Part shown: one piece after another, positions 1 through 10,170 of the stretch
How the letters are laid out: every line of letters starts with the position of its first letter
Numbering within the stretch: the stretch's first letter is position 1
Origin: Prorocentrum cordatum
Lineage: Eukaryota; Sar; Dinophyceae; Prorocentrales; Prorocentraceae
DNA: 43,516 nt
Assembly: GCA_963575745.1 (NCBI GenBank)
Contig: CAUYUJ010018718.1
Location: 153,445 to 196,960, forward strand
Reading direction: 5' to 3'
Made by a program: the position numbers and the translations under genes
The notes under the pieces: model-generated
Told to the model about the DNA's origin: nothing
The model's input: only the letters and a program-made list of their open reading frames with translations
Databases searched by the model: none

Positions 1-40
1 CTACGACTACGACCTACTACTACTACTACTACTAATACTT

Positions 41-74
<34 letters not shown>

Positions 75-275
75 GACTACCACTATCATTACTTCTCTTA
101 CTACTACCACTACTACTACGACTACCACTACCACTACCACTACTACTACTACCACTATTACTACTACTACTACTACTACTACTACTGCTGCTACTGCTAC
201 TACTACTACTACTATTACTACTACTGCTGCTGCTGCTGCGACCACTACTACTACTACTACGACTACCACTAATAT
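1..275. repeat. CTA-rich trinucleotide repeat
   Basis: The first 275 bases are almost wholly (CTA)n on the + strand with interruptions such as CTG, CCA and ATT. It runs off the left edge, so its true length is unknown. It is not the TTTAGGG telomere type. No gene is seen. Confidence 0.9.
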
Positions 276-598
276 TACTTCTCTTTCGGGCATCCTGTGA
301 CGCGTGACTTCTGCCAGCACTGGGCCTGGCGAAAACGAACTACTTTTCTCTGCCAGCGCGCGCGCCCTGGTGAGCGTATCAGACTGGCCGAGACTTCTGA
401 TCGTAGGAAAATCATTGCTCGCGCGCAGGCCGCTCGCCTTTGCAACTCGAGGGGTCGTCTCCCGAAGGGGATTAGGTGTGCCGGCATCGCCCAGACATGC
501 CCAAAGTCTTTGAACCGTTGTTTAGCCAAGGTCCTGGTGGCCCGTGCGCGGGCCATGTGCTTCAAAGTTTGAGCGCACATCCTGTTTTGGGATGCCGC

Positions 599-760
599 GG
601 GATCCTGGGGCGAAGGCTGTATTTTTTATTACAGCACCCTCGTGGGGTCCACAGGGACCCTCCGGGGTCTTCGCGATGACTGAGTAATGTCTCACGAGGA
701 TACTTTTCCCTGGGGTGAAACGTATGTAAGTTCGCTGATGCCCAGCTACAAACAGCATGG
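599..760. repeat. Dispersed direct repeat, copy 1
   Basis: This block and 1073-1225 share GGGATCCTGGG, CGAAGG, TTTTATT, GCGATGACTGAG, TCTCACGAG and CCCAGCTACAAACA in the same order and spacing. I judge them roughly three-quarters identical by eye. The repeated unit ends in CCCAGCTACAAACA in both. No coding potential is evident, and the rest of 286-1231 shows no gene. Confidence 0.75.
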
Positions 761-840
761 GAGTGCGTGCGCTTGAATGTTGCAGTAGCAAGCCTACAAA
801 AAGCATGGGAGTGCGTGCTTGAATGTTGCAGTAGCAAGCC
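746..840. repeat. Two tandem copies of a 48-bp unit
   Basis: Copy one (746-793) begins CTACAAACAGCATGGGAGTG and copy two (794-840) begins CTACAAAAAGCATGGGAGTG. They differ by one substitution near the start, a 2-bp deletion in the second copy and the last base or two. The first copy starts inside the end of the 599-760 repeat, so this is a local duplication of its 3' edge. Confidence 0.85.
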
Positions 841-1072
841 TGCCGTCCGTCGTGGACCCGTCGCCGCGTGATTGGCGCGCGTGGGCGCGATGATATTCGC
901 GTTTCGCCTCCCGGGGTCCCATTGGTCCGTGCTGCTCGCACTGTGTTGGGTATATCTCTCCATTCGAGGGCCCATGTGTCTCCGCAGCCGTTTTTGTTCT
1001 GGCTCCCGCCACCAGCCCAATACCTCATTGGCCACAACACCGAATGCACGCGGCCCATTTGTTCACTTTGCA

Positions 1073-1225
1073 GGGATCCTGGGTCGAAGGTTATAACCTT
1101 TTATTGCAACACCTTCATGGGGCCCTAAGGGCGGGGTCATGGCGATGACTGAGCGATATCTCACGAGAGTTTTTCCCCGAGACTGAAAACATGAGTTCGC
1201 CGCCACCCAGCTACAAACAACATCG
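1073..1225. repeat. Dispersed direct repeat, copy 2
   Basis: This is the second copy of the block at 599-760. It has the same ordered motifs, from GGGATCCTGGG to CCCAGCTACAAACA. Unlike copy 1 it is not followed by the 48-bp duplication. The AT-richer stretch that follows (1226-1600) shows no supported gene. Confidence 0.75.
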
Positions 1226-1649
1226 TTAAGAATGGTCGTGGCAGCAGTGTTAGTATTATCGTCACTAGCATCGCTATTGTTTTTTTACTTGGAGTATTTC
1301 AATCATCAGGATTATTGTTCGTATTATTATGCTGATAATTTGTATAGGTCGCGTTCTGCTTACATTTACGCTTACCAGTATTATTCGTATGAGTCTCACC
1401 CATGCATTAAAATTATCAGTATCATACTTAGTACTACGCTTGCGATTATAATGATGATCCTAATAATTCGTATCCTTAGCATTCGTGTTAGTATCGTTTG
1501 CATGATTAATATTAGCCGTAATGGTATGGTGGTGATGATTCATATGATGTTTACCGCTACTCGTATTCTGCCTCATCCGTTTCCACCTCTTGCTCCTCTT
1601 CCTTGTCCTCCTCATCGTCCTTCATGGCTCGATTGGTGGCGGTCTGGAG

Positions 1650-1715
1650 GAGCAGCGGCTGGGCGAGCTCGGGCGGCAGACCGCGGCGCTGGAGGCGCGC
1701 TGCCAGGAGGCCGAG
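1650..1715 (+). CDS. Internal exon candidate, coiled-coil protein
   Basis: The 22 codons begin EQRLGELGRQTAALEAR, a charged, leucine-spaced helix typical of a coiled coil. A pyrimidine-rich stretch (1575-1630) precedes an AG at 1648-1649, and a donor GTACAG follows at 1716, so both ends are phase 0. Beyond the donor the frame turns into Gly/Arg-rich repeat translation, which argues for an exon end here. A similar coiled-coil exon lies at 8435, and the two could belong to one gene with a long repeat-filled intron, but nothing links them directly. Function unknown. Confidence 0.4.
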
Positions 1716-1779
1716 GTACAGCTTCGGCTCGTCGCCGCCAGCGGCGCCCCCGGAGCAGAGGAGGCCTGCCTCCCGACGG

Positions 1780-2020
1780 GGAGGAGGAGAACGAGGAGAA
1801 AAAGGACGAGGAGGAGGAGGAGGAGCAGGAGGAGCAGGAGGAGGAAACGCAGGAGGAAACGCAGGAGGAGGAGGAGGAGGAGGAGGAGGAGGAGGAGGAA
1901 ATGCAGGAGGGGGAGCAGGAGGAGGAGGAGGAGGAGGAGGCGAGTCGAGAAGGAGGGGAAGGAGGTAGGGGAGCAGGAGGAAGAGGAGGAGGAGGAACAG
2001 GAACAGGAGGAGGAGGATGA
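1780..2020. repeat. GGA/GCA-rich purine tract
   Basis: The + strand is (GGA)n with GCA and GAA variants. Every frame stays open through it and gives poly-Glu, poly-Gly or poly-Arg, so open frames here do not show coding. No gene is seen between this tract and 2370. Confidence 0.9.
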
Positions 2021-2373
2021 CAGGCTGCCCGACAGGCCGCATGCGGCGGGCGTGGGCATGTGACCACGCTTCCCGGAGGACAAATCATGAGAATGCTAAT
2101 GTGAATGAAGACTAGGAAGAGGAGGAGGGGGAAGAATAGGAGGAGGTACGAAACCCCACGCCCAGCCGTCGCCGTGCAACCGCACTAGACTACATGCACC
2201 GGCATGCCGCGCGCCCCTCGTGCGAGAGCCTCGACGCAGCTGCTATTCGCCCTGTCGCCGCCGTCAGCGCAGGCCCCGACGAGATCCACGCGTCCCACGG
2301 GACGGGCCGGCCCAGGGGCGGGTCGGACGCTAGGGGCCTTCGGGGCGCGGCCTGCCTTCAGGTTGGCGAGCTG

Positions 2374-2953
2374 TCACGGCTGCGTCGGGCGCCAGTGCAC
2401 TTGTCTTGCAGCTCTCCAAGGCGACGATGGGCGTTGCGCCCGCACCTGCGGGCACCAGACCACTCCCGCCGTGCGCCACCAGTTGTGGCAGTGGCCAGTG
2501 ACGCGCACCTGCCAGCTGCACTGGGAGCTGCGCCGCTGCGTGGGCCGCGCAGCACTGTTCCCAGAGCGCCTGAGCTTTCCCGGATCTCTTGCCGCACTTC
2601 TGGCACGCTCAGTTTTTGCCGCGTCGGCGAGTTGAAACGTGCGCCTCGGATGGCTCTGGGAGCAGCTGCCTCGGGGGTCGAGGAGGCTGCCCCGCCCTCT
2701 CGTCGACCACGGCATTGCCGCGAGATGTGAGCAGCTCGCGGCCTTCAGAGCGGCCAGGGCCGTCGCTGACCAGTGGGCCTTCGCCTTGCGGAACTTGACG
2801 CCGTGCTGGCCCGCGCCGAAGTCGTCTATTCTCCGGCAAACATGTCGCCAGAGATCCGCGTCCAGCCTGGCTGCTCCCACGCGCCACATTTGGGCCCGCG
2901 GCGATCCCGTCCAGGATGCTCTGTGGGTCTATGCGGAGTGTGAGCGGCGGCAA
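2374..2953 (-). pseudogene. Relic of a LINE: RNase H end and zinc ribbon, frameshifted
   Basis: On the - strand one frame reads DADLWRHVC, then KFRKAKAHW. This matches the end of a retrotransposon RNase H, where a KxxAH segment precedes the last catalytic Asp. The next part, RGNAVVDERAG, lies in another frame and fits the GNxxADxxA motif. Further on, CGRNAHRRLGELQDKC resembles the Cys ribbon that follows RNase H in the intact element at 35.7 kb. At least two frame changes are therefore needed. No reverse transcriptase is seen; the upstream side is a GGA tract. I read it as a dead, 5'-truncated copy inserted on the - strand. Confidence 0.5.
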
Positions 2954-2954
2954 C

Positions 2955-3590
2955 AGGAGGAGGAGAAGGAGGAAGAGCAGGAGGAGGAGAAGGGGAAGGA
3001 GGAGGGCGGAGGCGGAGGCGGAGGAGGAGGAGGAGGAGGAGGAGGAGGAGGAAGAGCAGAAGAGGAGGAGGAGGAGGAGGAGGAGGAGAGGAGGCGGAGG
3101 GGGCGAGTCGAGAAAGAGGGTAATGAGGAGGAGGAGGAAGAGGAGGAGGAGGAGGAGAGAGAGGAGAGGAGGGGGAGGAGGGCAAGGAGGAAGAGGATGA
3201 TGATGACGAGGAGGAGAAGGAGGAAGAGGAGGAAGAGGAGGAGGAGAAAGAGGAGGAGGATGGGGAATGGGTTAGAGGAGGAGGAGGTGGAGGAGGAGGA
3301 CGGCGAGGAGCAGCAGGGGGAAAGGGGGATAGGAGGACGAACAGGAGGACCGGAGAGGACGGATAAGCAAGTAGAGCGGAGGGGGAGGAGGTGGAGGAGG
3401 AGGAGGAGGAGGAGGAGGTGGAGGTGGAGGAGGAGGAGGTGGAGGTGGAGGAGGAGGAGGAGGCGAAGGAGGAGTAGGAGGGGGAGGAGGAGGCGGAAGA
3501 TGCGGAGGAGGTGGAGGACAACGGGATGGATCAGGAGCGAAAAGTGGAGTTGAAGGAGAGGGAGTAGACGGGCGTTGAGGAGGAGAATGA
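2955..3590. repeat. GGA-rich purine tract
   Basis: About 630 bases of GGA, GGC and GAA on the + strand. All frames give low-complexity Glu, Gly and Arg runs. No gene is supported. Confidence 0.9.
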
Positions 3591-3691
3591 GAACGATGGC
3601 GATGGGAAACTGATGAGGTTGATGGATGATGGGTAATGGGCGATGGGTGAGCGGTGATCGGTGATCTGCGATGGGTGACGATGATGATGAC

Positions 3692-3728
<37 letters not shown>

Positions 3729-4430
3729 ACGATGACGATGATGCTGTTGCTGATGAGGATGATGATGATGGTGGTGGTGATGGTGATGATGGTGATGATG
3801 GTGACTGTGATGGTGACGGTGAGAGTGATGCTGCTGATGGTGATGTTGATGGTTGATGATGGTGACGTTGGTGTTGACATTGTTGTTGTTGATGATGGTA
3901 GTGATGAGGATAGTGGTGATGATGGTGATGATGGCGGTGATGCTGAGTGTGATGATGATGTTGCTAATGGTGATGGTGGTGATGATGATGCTGATACTGG
4001 TGATGATGATGGTGATGATGACGATGCTGCTGCTGATGATGATGATGCTAATTTGAATGATGCGGGTGCTGATGATGATGACGCTGATGGTGATGGTGAT
4101 GATGCTGCTGCTGATGATGATGATGATGATGATGATGGTGTTGACGATGGTGATGATTACGTATGCCGATGATGATGCCGACCATGACGATCAGCGTCGT
4201 TCTCTTTGTCAGTATAATCAGCAGCAACCTTAGCATGATCAGACTCGTGGTCATACGCTTTATCAGTGTACTGTTGACGCTGCTGTTGGTGCTGCCGGTG
4301 ATGATGGTGATGACTGGTGGTGGTGGTGGTGGTGGTGGTGGTGGTGACGGTGGTAGTGACGGTGATGATGCTGATTATGGTGAGGAGGAGGAGGAGGAGG
4401 AGGAGGAGGAGGAGGAGGAGGCCACCGCCC
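3591..4430. repeat. GAT-type repeat passing into GGT and GGA
   Basis: GATGAT and GATGGT triplets dominate 3650-4160. A short less repetitive stretch (4160-4300) follows, then a pure GGT run at 4315-4350 and a GGA run at 4383-4421. Open frames give poly-Asp, poly-Met or poly-His. No gene is supported. The next 600 bases (4431-5030) also show no gene, only a small duplication at 4720-4770 (GTGCAATTCAGTCAAGAGCC, then GCAATTAAGTCGAGAGCC). Confidence 0.85.
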
Positions 4431-5029
4431 TGAGGGGTGAAATAGGTGGGGGATCTTCATTTGCTGGGCCGTCGCAAGCCCCGCTTGTCGCAACCGCGGG
4501 GTGCGGCACCGAAAAGGGGGCAGGATGCTGCGCAGGAGAGGTCTGGGGAAAGGATTAAGGGGATGTTGGTTAGGGGGAGCGGGGGAGGGGAAGGGAGGAT
4601 ACGGAGGAGGAGGAGGATGAGGAGGAGTTGGAGGAAGAAGAGTACCAGCTTAAATCCAAAAGTCATCCACGATCTTGTCCCTTCGGAAAGTGCTCGTGCT
4701 CAGCATTGCCCCATGGACGTGCAATTCAGTCAAGAGCCCATGGTCATGCAATTAAGTCGAGAGCCCCGTTTGAACAGGAGCTGCCATCCATGCTTCTGGC
4801 TATCATGACGGCGACGAGGTAGGATTATACAGTTCAGCGACGTGTCAAGCGATGGCATCGCTTTACACACCGCGCATCACAATTCCTCCCCGATTCGCCT
4901 CACACGCGAACACACACTTGTGCAACTGTTGCGCAATTCTAGACGCTTCGCGTAACCCCTCTAGCCCATCCAGAAACGATGCCCAGAGAAATCGCCTCGA
5001 TCAGGGAAGTGGGCAGCACACAGACGAAG

Positions 5030-5905
5030 GGTCCCCCAGTGGAGGCCTCTTGGAGCGTCTTGGGGTCCCGGTCCCAGACGCCTCTGAGAGCGTCTTGGGT
5101 GCCTCGGAGAGCTTATTGGGGCCTCTTGGGAGTCTCTTGGGCGCCTCTTGGAGGCCTCTTGCGCGCCTGTTGGGACCTCCTGGGGCCTCATGGGCGCCTC
5201 TTGAGGCCCTCCTGAAGCGCTCTTGGGAGCCTTGGGAGCGCTCTTGAAGCCCTCGTGGGCCATCTTGGAGTCCTCTTGGCCCATCTTGGAGCCACCTTGA
5301 GGCCTCGGCGAGAAAGCCAAAATATGGATTTGCCTAAGGTTTTGAAAGGACTTGGGCCTCTTCGGGGCCTCCTGGGGGAGCTATTTGGCCACTTGGAGCC
5401 GTCTTGGAGCTGTCTTGGGGCCTCTGGGAGCATCTTGGGAGCCATCTCGAGGCATCTGAGGATATCTTGAGCCATCTTGGAGGTCATCTTGGGCTCTCCC
5501 AGGCGCTCTTGGAGTCATCTGAAGCAGTGCCCCCCCCCCCCCAGGAGGCCAAAATGTGGCCAAAACCTGAGTAACATCAATGATTTTGGCATTGTCGCCG
5601 AGGCCTCTTGGAGCGTCTTGCGTGCCTCTGGGGGGCCTTATGGGGCATCTTGGGGGTCTCTTGGGAGCCTCTTGGTGGCATCCTGGGGGCCTCTTGGGAG
5701 CCTCTTGGGGCCTCCTGGCCACCTCTTGGGACCCTCTCGGGGCACTGGGAGCCTTGGGAGCGCTCGTGGGGCCATCTCGGAGGAGATCAGTCAAAGAAGG
5801 GGAGTTCCTTAATTAGCGTCGCCCCCCCAAGAGGCCAACATGGGGCCAAAGCCCTAGTAACACCAATGAGTTTGGCTTCCTCGCCAAGGCCGTTTTGGAC
5901 GCCCT
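5030..5905. repeat. Compound minisatellite with inverted modules
   Basis: The + strand repeats variants of GGGGCCTCTTGGGAGC at roughly 12-15 bp spacing, so one frame reads like LGASWEPLG over and over. Embedded in it are three copies of a longer module: 5308-5360 (inverted), 5530-5610 and 5817-5895 (direct). Shared pieces are AGGCCAAAATGTGGCCAAA-like, GTAACAYCAATGA and TCGCCRAGGCC. A C-run of 14 lies at 5532-5545. Frame preference alone does not support a protein. Confidence 0.7.
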
Positions 5906-6744
5906 GACCGCTCGCGGGGCGCCCCGTCCAAGTCCAGGGGAGGGGGTAATTAGGGGGAGGGGTTAGCCCCTCCCCGAGGGGGAAGACAGGGGGTTGGATG
6001 AGGAGCCGCCCTAAACCACCTACGCCCAGAGGGCTGGTGGGATTTGACACGTTTGGGCTATACAACCCAAGCAAGTCTCAAGCGATCGCACCGATTTGAA
6101 AAGGGGCTGTCGTCCACCCGCGAAACCAGTACACATTCATATGGCCATACATGGTAAGAGGATGATTCCCAGATTCAATGGCACGTACCGTAGTACCGCC
6201 ATGTTGAAGAATTTCGTGTGGTGGTCTCAAGCGGGAGCTCCATTGTGAACACGGTCCCCTTTACATCCGTGTATTTGGTGGACGCTTTTAGGACGAATGA
6301 GCGCGGTGCTAACACGAGAGCAGCATGTTGAACCTTCCCTACCTGTATAATTGATGGAAGCTTTGGAAACGAATGCGTGCGACGCTAGAAACGAGAGCGG
6401 CGCTAACACTCCCAGTTTGGCGTAAGTGCTGGACGCTGTTCGGACGAATGTGCACGGCAGGTTCGCGGCAGCAGCATGCGGGGCAGTCCCAGCAGATGCG
6501 CGCCCACTGGAGCAGGCGCGTGACGGTACGCGGTGAGAATGGCGTGCGAGTGCGTTTTCGGTGAGTTCTGTCTGCATGTAGAGCGCGCGGGTGCACTGGG
6601 GTGCACTCGTGATCGCATGAAGGAGCGCGCGCGTCTTTGACAGCGCGTGTAGCATGTTTCTGAAAACGGCACGGTTGCCGTCAAAGTCCGCGCTCGCGCA
6701 GCAACAGGAGACGCGCGCTCGATGGGCTCGCAAGCGAACGCCAC
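5906..6744. other. No gene seen
   Basis: I see no supported gene in this 840-bp stretch. It contains a short duplication, GGACGCTTTTAGGACGAATG near 6280 and GGACGCTGTTCGGACGAATG near 6430, with related text around each. Both strands have short open frames without recognisable domains or splice signals. Confidence 0.5.
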
Positions 6745-7531
6745 ATGCGCGGCAACAATAAGGCTGATGAGCGTGCTAAGTTAGGAGCTGCTTGCCGTCC
6801 AGATGCCAGCTGTTGCGCGCAGAAGTATCGCGCGCTTGTTTCCTTCTCTAAGGAGCTGTGCCGTTGGACAGGGGCCAGGGATGCGGACCAGGCTTCTAGG
6901 CAGCTCAAAGGCACGGTTGATCTTGCGATCCGAGATAAGTCGGGCAAGATGAGGCGAAGATGCGGGCCTCGGAACCCTTCGCTAGGCTGTGTGACTGGAT
7001 CCCGGTCGGTTTCCCCCCTCCCGTCTGCGATGTGCCTGCCGACGCCGATCCTAAATGAAATAATTCAACTTCAGGTGCGTCAGCGGAGAGTTTCTGATGT
7101 GTTCAATGCACAAGGTTCATTGGCGCTCGCAGGCGATAAGGTCGCAATGTGCACGAAGTGTGGCGGCTACGCCTGGGCAGGAAGTTGGAGCCTCCGTAGG
7201 CCTTGTCTGCCTACCTCATGCGCGTTGAAGTGGTAGAGGAGGAGGATGGAGAAAGGGTTCTTTTCTGTTTGGCCGGCGCAATACAGAAAATGGGTGTTTG
7301 GGTCCATGCCCAATCCAGAAGTGTTCCACGTCGCGAAGCGAGCGAGGCGTGAGGGACCCTGTTGCCAGTGATGTTGGGTTGAGTTCGTCTCGTACTCTGG
7401 TGCAAGAGGTCCGGGGAGACAGATGGAGCGACCAGGAGCTCCTAGCAAGGTTTGGTCTCACGCAGGACATGCCTGAACCGCTCGTAGGTCTGCTGAAGGC
7501 CAACTCGAGCGGCAGCGATAATGAGTGGTGA
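6745..7531 (+). pseudogene. 5'-truncated LINE 3' end: RNase H tail and zinc ribbon
   Basis: The frame from 6745 begins with MRGNNKADERAKLGAACRP, which matches the GNxxADxxAKxGA end of a type I RNase H carried by LINE elements. About 120 codons later CTKCGGYAWAG with a later Cys pair matches the position of the FCPKCGG ribbon in the intact LINE at 35.7 kb. The frame stops at 7236. A different frame continues to 7531 with WSDQELLARFGL and no known motif; a frameshift may separate them. Reverse transcriptase and the first RNase H half are missing, so this copy cannot be active by itself. Confidence 0.5.
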
Positions 7532-7599
7532 TCGTGATGATGTCTACTTGCGCTTTTGGTGCTGCTGGCATTGACAGCGGCCCCAACTGGAATTGAACT

Positions 7600-7920
7600 G
7601 CACTGGGGAGGAGGAAGAGGAGGAGGAGGAGGGAGGGCGAGGACGAGGACAAGGAGGAGGAGGAGAGGGGGAGGAGGAGCAAAACGAGGATAACCAGAGC
7701 AGTTTCGGAGGAGGGTCGGAAGAGGAGGAGGAGGAGGAAGAGGAGGAGGAAGAAGAGGAGGGGGAGGAAAAGGAGGAATCTGGAGGAGGAGAAGCACGAG
7801 ATGGATGGGGAGGAGGTTGAGGAGAAGGAGGAGAAGTAGATGAAAATGGAGGAGGAGGAGGAGGAGGATGAGGATGAGGAGGAGGAGGAGGAGGAGGAGG
7901 AGGAGGAGAGGGAGGACGAG
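7600..7920. repeat. GGA-rich purine tract
   Basis: (GGA)n and (GAA)n variants on the + strand. It follows the LINE relic and precedes a GC-rich stretch. No coding support. Confidence 0.9.
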
Positions 7921-8434
7921 AGTTACGAGGCAATGGCAAAGAGCTCACACCGTCGGATGTCTAGGAGAACGATGCCCCCCGCCCTGCTGCTGACCCTGCT
8001 CCTGCCGCTCCTGCTCCTGACGCTGCTGCCGCTGCTGCCGCCAGCTCCCCCCCGGGCCGGCCGCTGCCACCGCCGCTCCTGCCAGGGGCCCCTCGAGGCC
8101 AGGACTCTGCCGGTGGCCCCAGGAGGCCAGGTTTTGTCTGACCGGGCCAGGGAAAAAGGCGAGGAGTGGCGCACGTCCCGGCCCACGGCCGCCGCTTCCT
8201 CGCGCGGCGCCGGCGCCCCTGGCCTGCCAGTGCTCCTCGCCCGCGCCCCCGGGGCGCCGCCTCCGCGCCTCCTCGCTGGCCGCGCGCCCGCCCCTCGCCG
8301 GCACCCTCGGCGCCGTCGCCCTCGCTGGCAGCGCCGGAGCCGACGACGCCTCGGCGCCCGACGCTCGTCGCTCCTCGCCGTCGCCGCCGTCGCTCGCCGC
8401 TCGCCGCTCGCCGGAGGCCCCCACCGGCGGCCAG
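7921..8434. other. GC-rich stretch without a supported gene
   Basis: CTGCTGCCG repeats (7985-8045) and Ala/Pro/Arg-rich frames on both strands. The composition fits the pyrimidine-rich 3' part of an intron leading to the exon candidate at 8435. No motif supports a protein. Confidence 0.4.
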
Positions 8435-8590
8435 TCGTTGGAGCAGCTTCTCGCCTGGCGGGCGCAGCTGGCGGGCGCCGAGGGGCAGCTGCGGGAGCTC
8501 CAGGGGGCGCGGCGGGCGCTCGAGGCGCCGCGAGGGCGACGGCCTCGGCGGCCACGAGCACGGCGGCGGCGGCGGCGACGACGACGAGTG
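8435..8590 (+). CDS. Exon candidate, coiled-coil segment
   Basis: After an AG at 8433-8434 the frame reads SLEQLLAWRAQLAGAEGQ and then LRELQGARRALEA, an amphipathic heptad-like helix. Beyond about 8535 it becomes Arg-rich. A strong donor GTGAGA lies at 8588, so the 3' limit is somewhere between 8530 and 8590. The preceding 400 bases are C-rich and the following 980 are a GGA tract, the same arrangement seen round other exons here. It could continue the coiled coil begun at 1650. Function unknown. Confidence 0.35.
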
Positions 8591-9572
8591 AGAGCGACGG
8601 GGGAGGAGGAGGAGGAGGAGGAGGAGGAGGAGGAGGAGGAGGATAGGAGGAGGAGAGGAGGAGGAGAGTAGGAAGGAGGAGGAGGAGGGGGACGGCGGGA
8701 GGAGGAGAGGGAGGAGGAGGAGGAGGAGGAGGAGGGAGGAGGAGGAGGAGGAGGAGGAGAGGAGGAGGAGGAGGAGGAGGAGGAGGAGGAGGGAGGAGGA
8801 GGAGAGGAGGATTTTTTTTCTTGAGGAGGAGGAGGAGGAGGAGGAGGAGGCAGGAGGAGGAGAGGGAGGAGGAGGAGGAGGAGGAGGAGGAGGAGGAGGA
8901 GAGAGGAGGAGAGGAGGAGGAGGAGGAGGAGGAGGAGGCGGAGAGGAGGAGGAGGAGGAGGAGGAGGAGGAGGAGGAGGAGGAGGAGGAGGGGAGGAGGA
9001 GGAGGAGGAGGAGGAGGAGGAGGAGGAGGAGGAGGAGGAGGAGGAGGAGGAGGAGGAGAGGCGGAGGAGGAGGAGGGAGGAGGAGGAGGAGGAGGATGCG
9101 GAGGAGGAGGCGGAGGCGGAGGCGGAGGCGGAGGCGGAGGCGCGAGGCGGAGGCGGAGTGCGGAGGCGGAGCGGAGGGCGGAGGCGGAGGCGGAGGCGGA
9201 GGGGAGGCGGCGGCGGAGGCCGGAGGGAGGCGAGGCGGAGCGGAGGCGGAGGCGGAGGCGGAGGCGAAGCGGAGCGGAGGCGGAGGCGGAAGGCTGGAGG
9301 CGGAGGCGGAGGCGGCGGAGGCGGAGGCGGAGGAGGCGGAGGAGGCGGAGGAGCGGAGGAGAGAGGAGGAGGAGGAGGAGGAGGAGGAGGAGGAGGGCGG
9401 AGGGAGGGCGGAGGAGGAGGAGGAGGAGGAGGAGGAGGAGGAGGAGGAGGAGGAGGAGGAAGGAGGAGGAGAGGAGGAGGAGGAGGAGGAGGAGGAGGAG
9501 GAGGAGGAGGAGGAGGAGGAGGAGGAGGAGGAGGGGGAGGAGGAGGAGGAGGAGGAGGAGGAGGAGGAGGAG
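8591..9572. repeat. Near-pure GGA/GGC tract of about 1 kb
   Basis: About 980 bases of (GGA)n on the + strand, turning to (GGAGGC)n at 9095-9350 and back. The only notable break is a T8 run at 8813-8820. It ends abruptly at 9572, where a 197-bp direct repeat starts. Very long frames on both strands are only poly-Gly, Arg, Glu, Pro or Leu. Confidence 0.95.
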
Positions 9573-9769
9573 GTTTAAGTGAGAAGGTGCCTGGTAGAAA
9601 CCAAACAGTGGGCGCCCGACCCGCGACGAGCACAGGCACTGTTCGGGCTCAAACAAAAACACTAGCAGCAGACAAGCAAGCGCGCACTTTTGGCAACCGC
9701 AGGCGCGTGCTGTCCTCTTGAGCCTCAGGTGAGGCTCCGCTGTGCCGCCAGACTGGCGGCTCCTCGGCC
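9573..9769. repeat. Perfect 197-bp direct repeat, outer copy
   Basis: This copy begins GTTTAAGTGAGAAGGTGCC and ends GGCGGCTCCTCGGCC. By direct comparison it is identical at every base to 9974-10170, 401 bp away. Its outer edge is the sharp end of the GGA tract. It lies 3' of the tyrosine-recombinase frame at 10726-11676 (- strand), so it is probably the terminal part of that mobile element. The 204 bp between the copies are not repeated. Confidence 0.9.
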
Positions 9770-9973
9770 CGAACCGCTACGCGGTCAAGGCCGAAAAGCG
9801 AAAAGGACCTACGAAGGGCCAGGGAGGGCCTGGGAGGGACGGGCCCGAGAAAGAACTTGAGCCCCAGAGGGGCCGCGGAGAGGGGGAAAGGGACAGAGGC
9901 AAGAGAGACCCTTCCCCCTCACCAGGCACTTACTCCCTGAAACCCTACGTTTTACGCACGCTCAAACTCTCAC

Positions 9974-10170
9974 GTTTAAGTGAGAAGGTGCCTGGTAGAA
10001 ACCAAACAGTGGGCGCCCGACCCGCGACGAGCACAGGCACTGTTCGGGCTCAAACAAAAACACTAGCAGCAGACAAGCAAGCGCGCACTTTTGGCAACCG
10101 CAGGCGCGTGCTGTCCTCTTGAGCCTCAGGTGAGGCTCCGCTGTGCCGCCAGACTGGCGGCTCCTCGGCC
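9974..10170. repeat. Perfect 197-bp direct repeat, inner copy
   Basis: This copy is identical to 9573-9769. Its last bases (TCCTCGGCC) also begin the 135-bp tandem units that follow, so the repeats overlap. Perfect identity suggests a recent duplication or active homogenisation. Confidence 0.9.

Noticed and set aside
1-275. CTA repeat as a telomere
   Set aside because: Algal and dinoflagellate telomeres are of the TTTAGGG type; this is an interrupted trinucleotide repeat.
7923-9662. Open frames of more than 500 codons on the - strand
   Set aside because: They translate a GGA/TCC tract into Leu, Pro and Ser runs; all frames are open there, so length means nothing.
10011-10050. GGGCGCCCGAC resembling a tRNA primer-binding site, suggesting an LTR element
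   Set aside because: The 197-bp repeats lack TG...CA ends, no gag, integrase or reverse transcriptase lies between them, and the neighbouring gene is a tyrosine recombinase.
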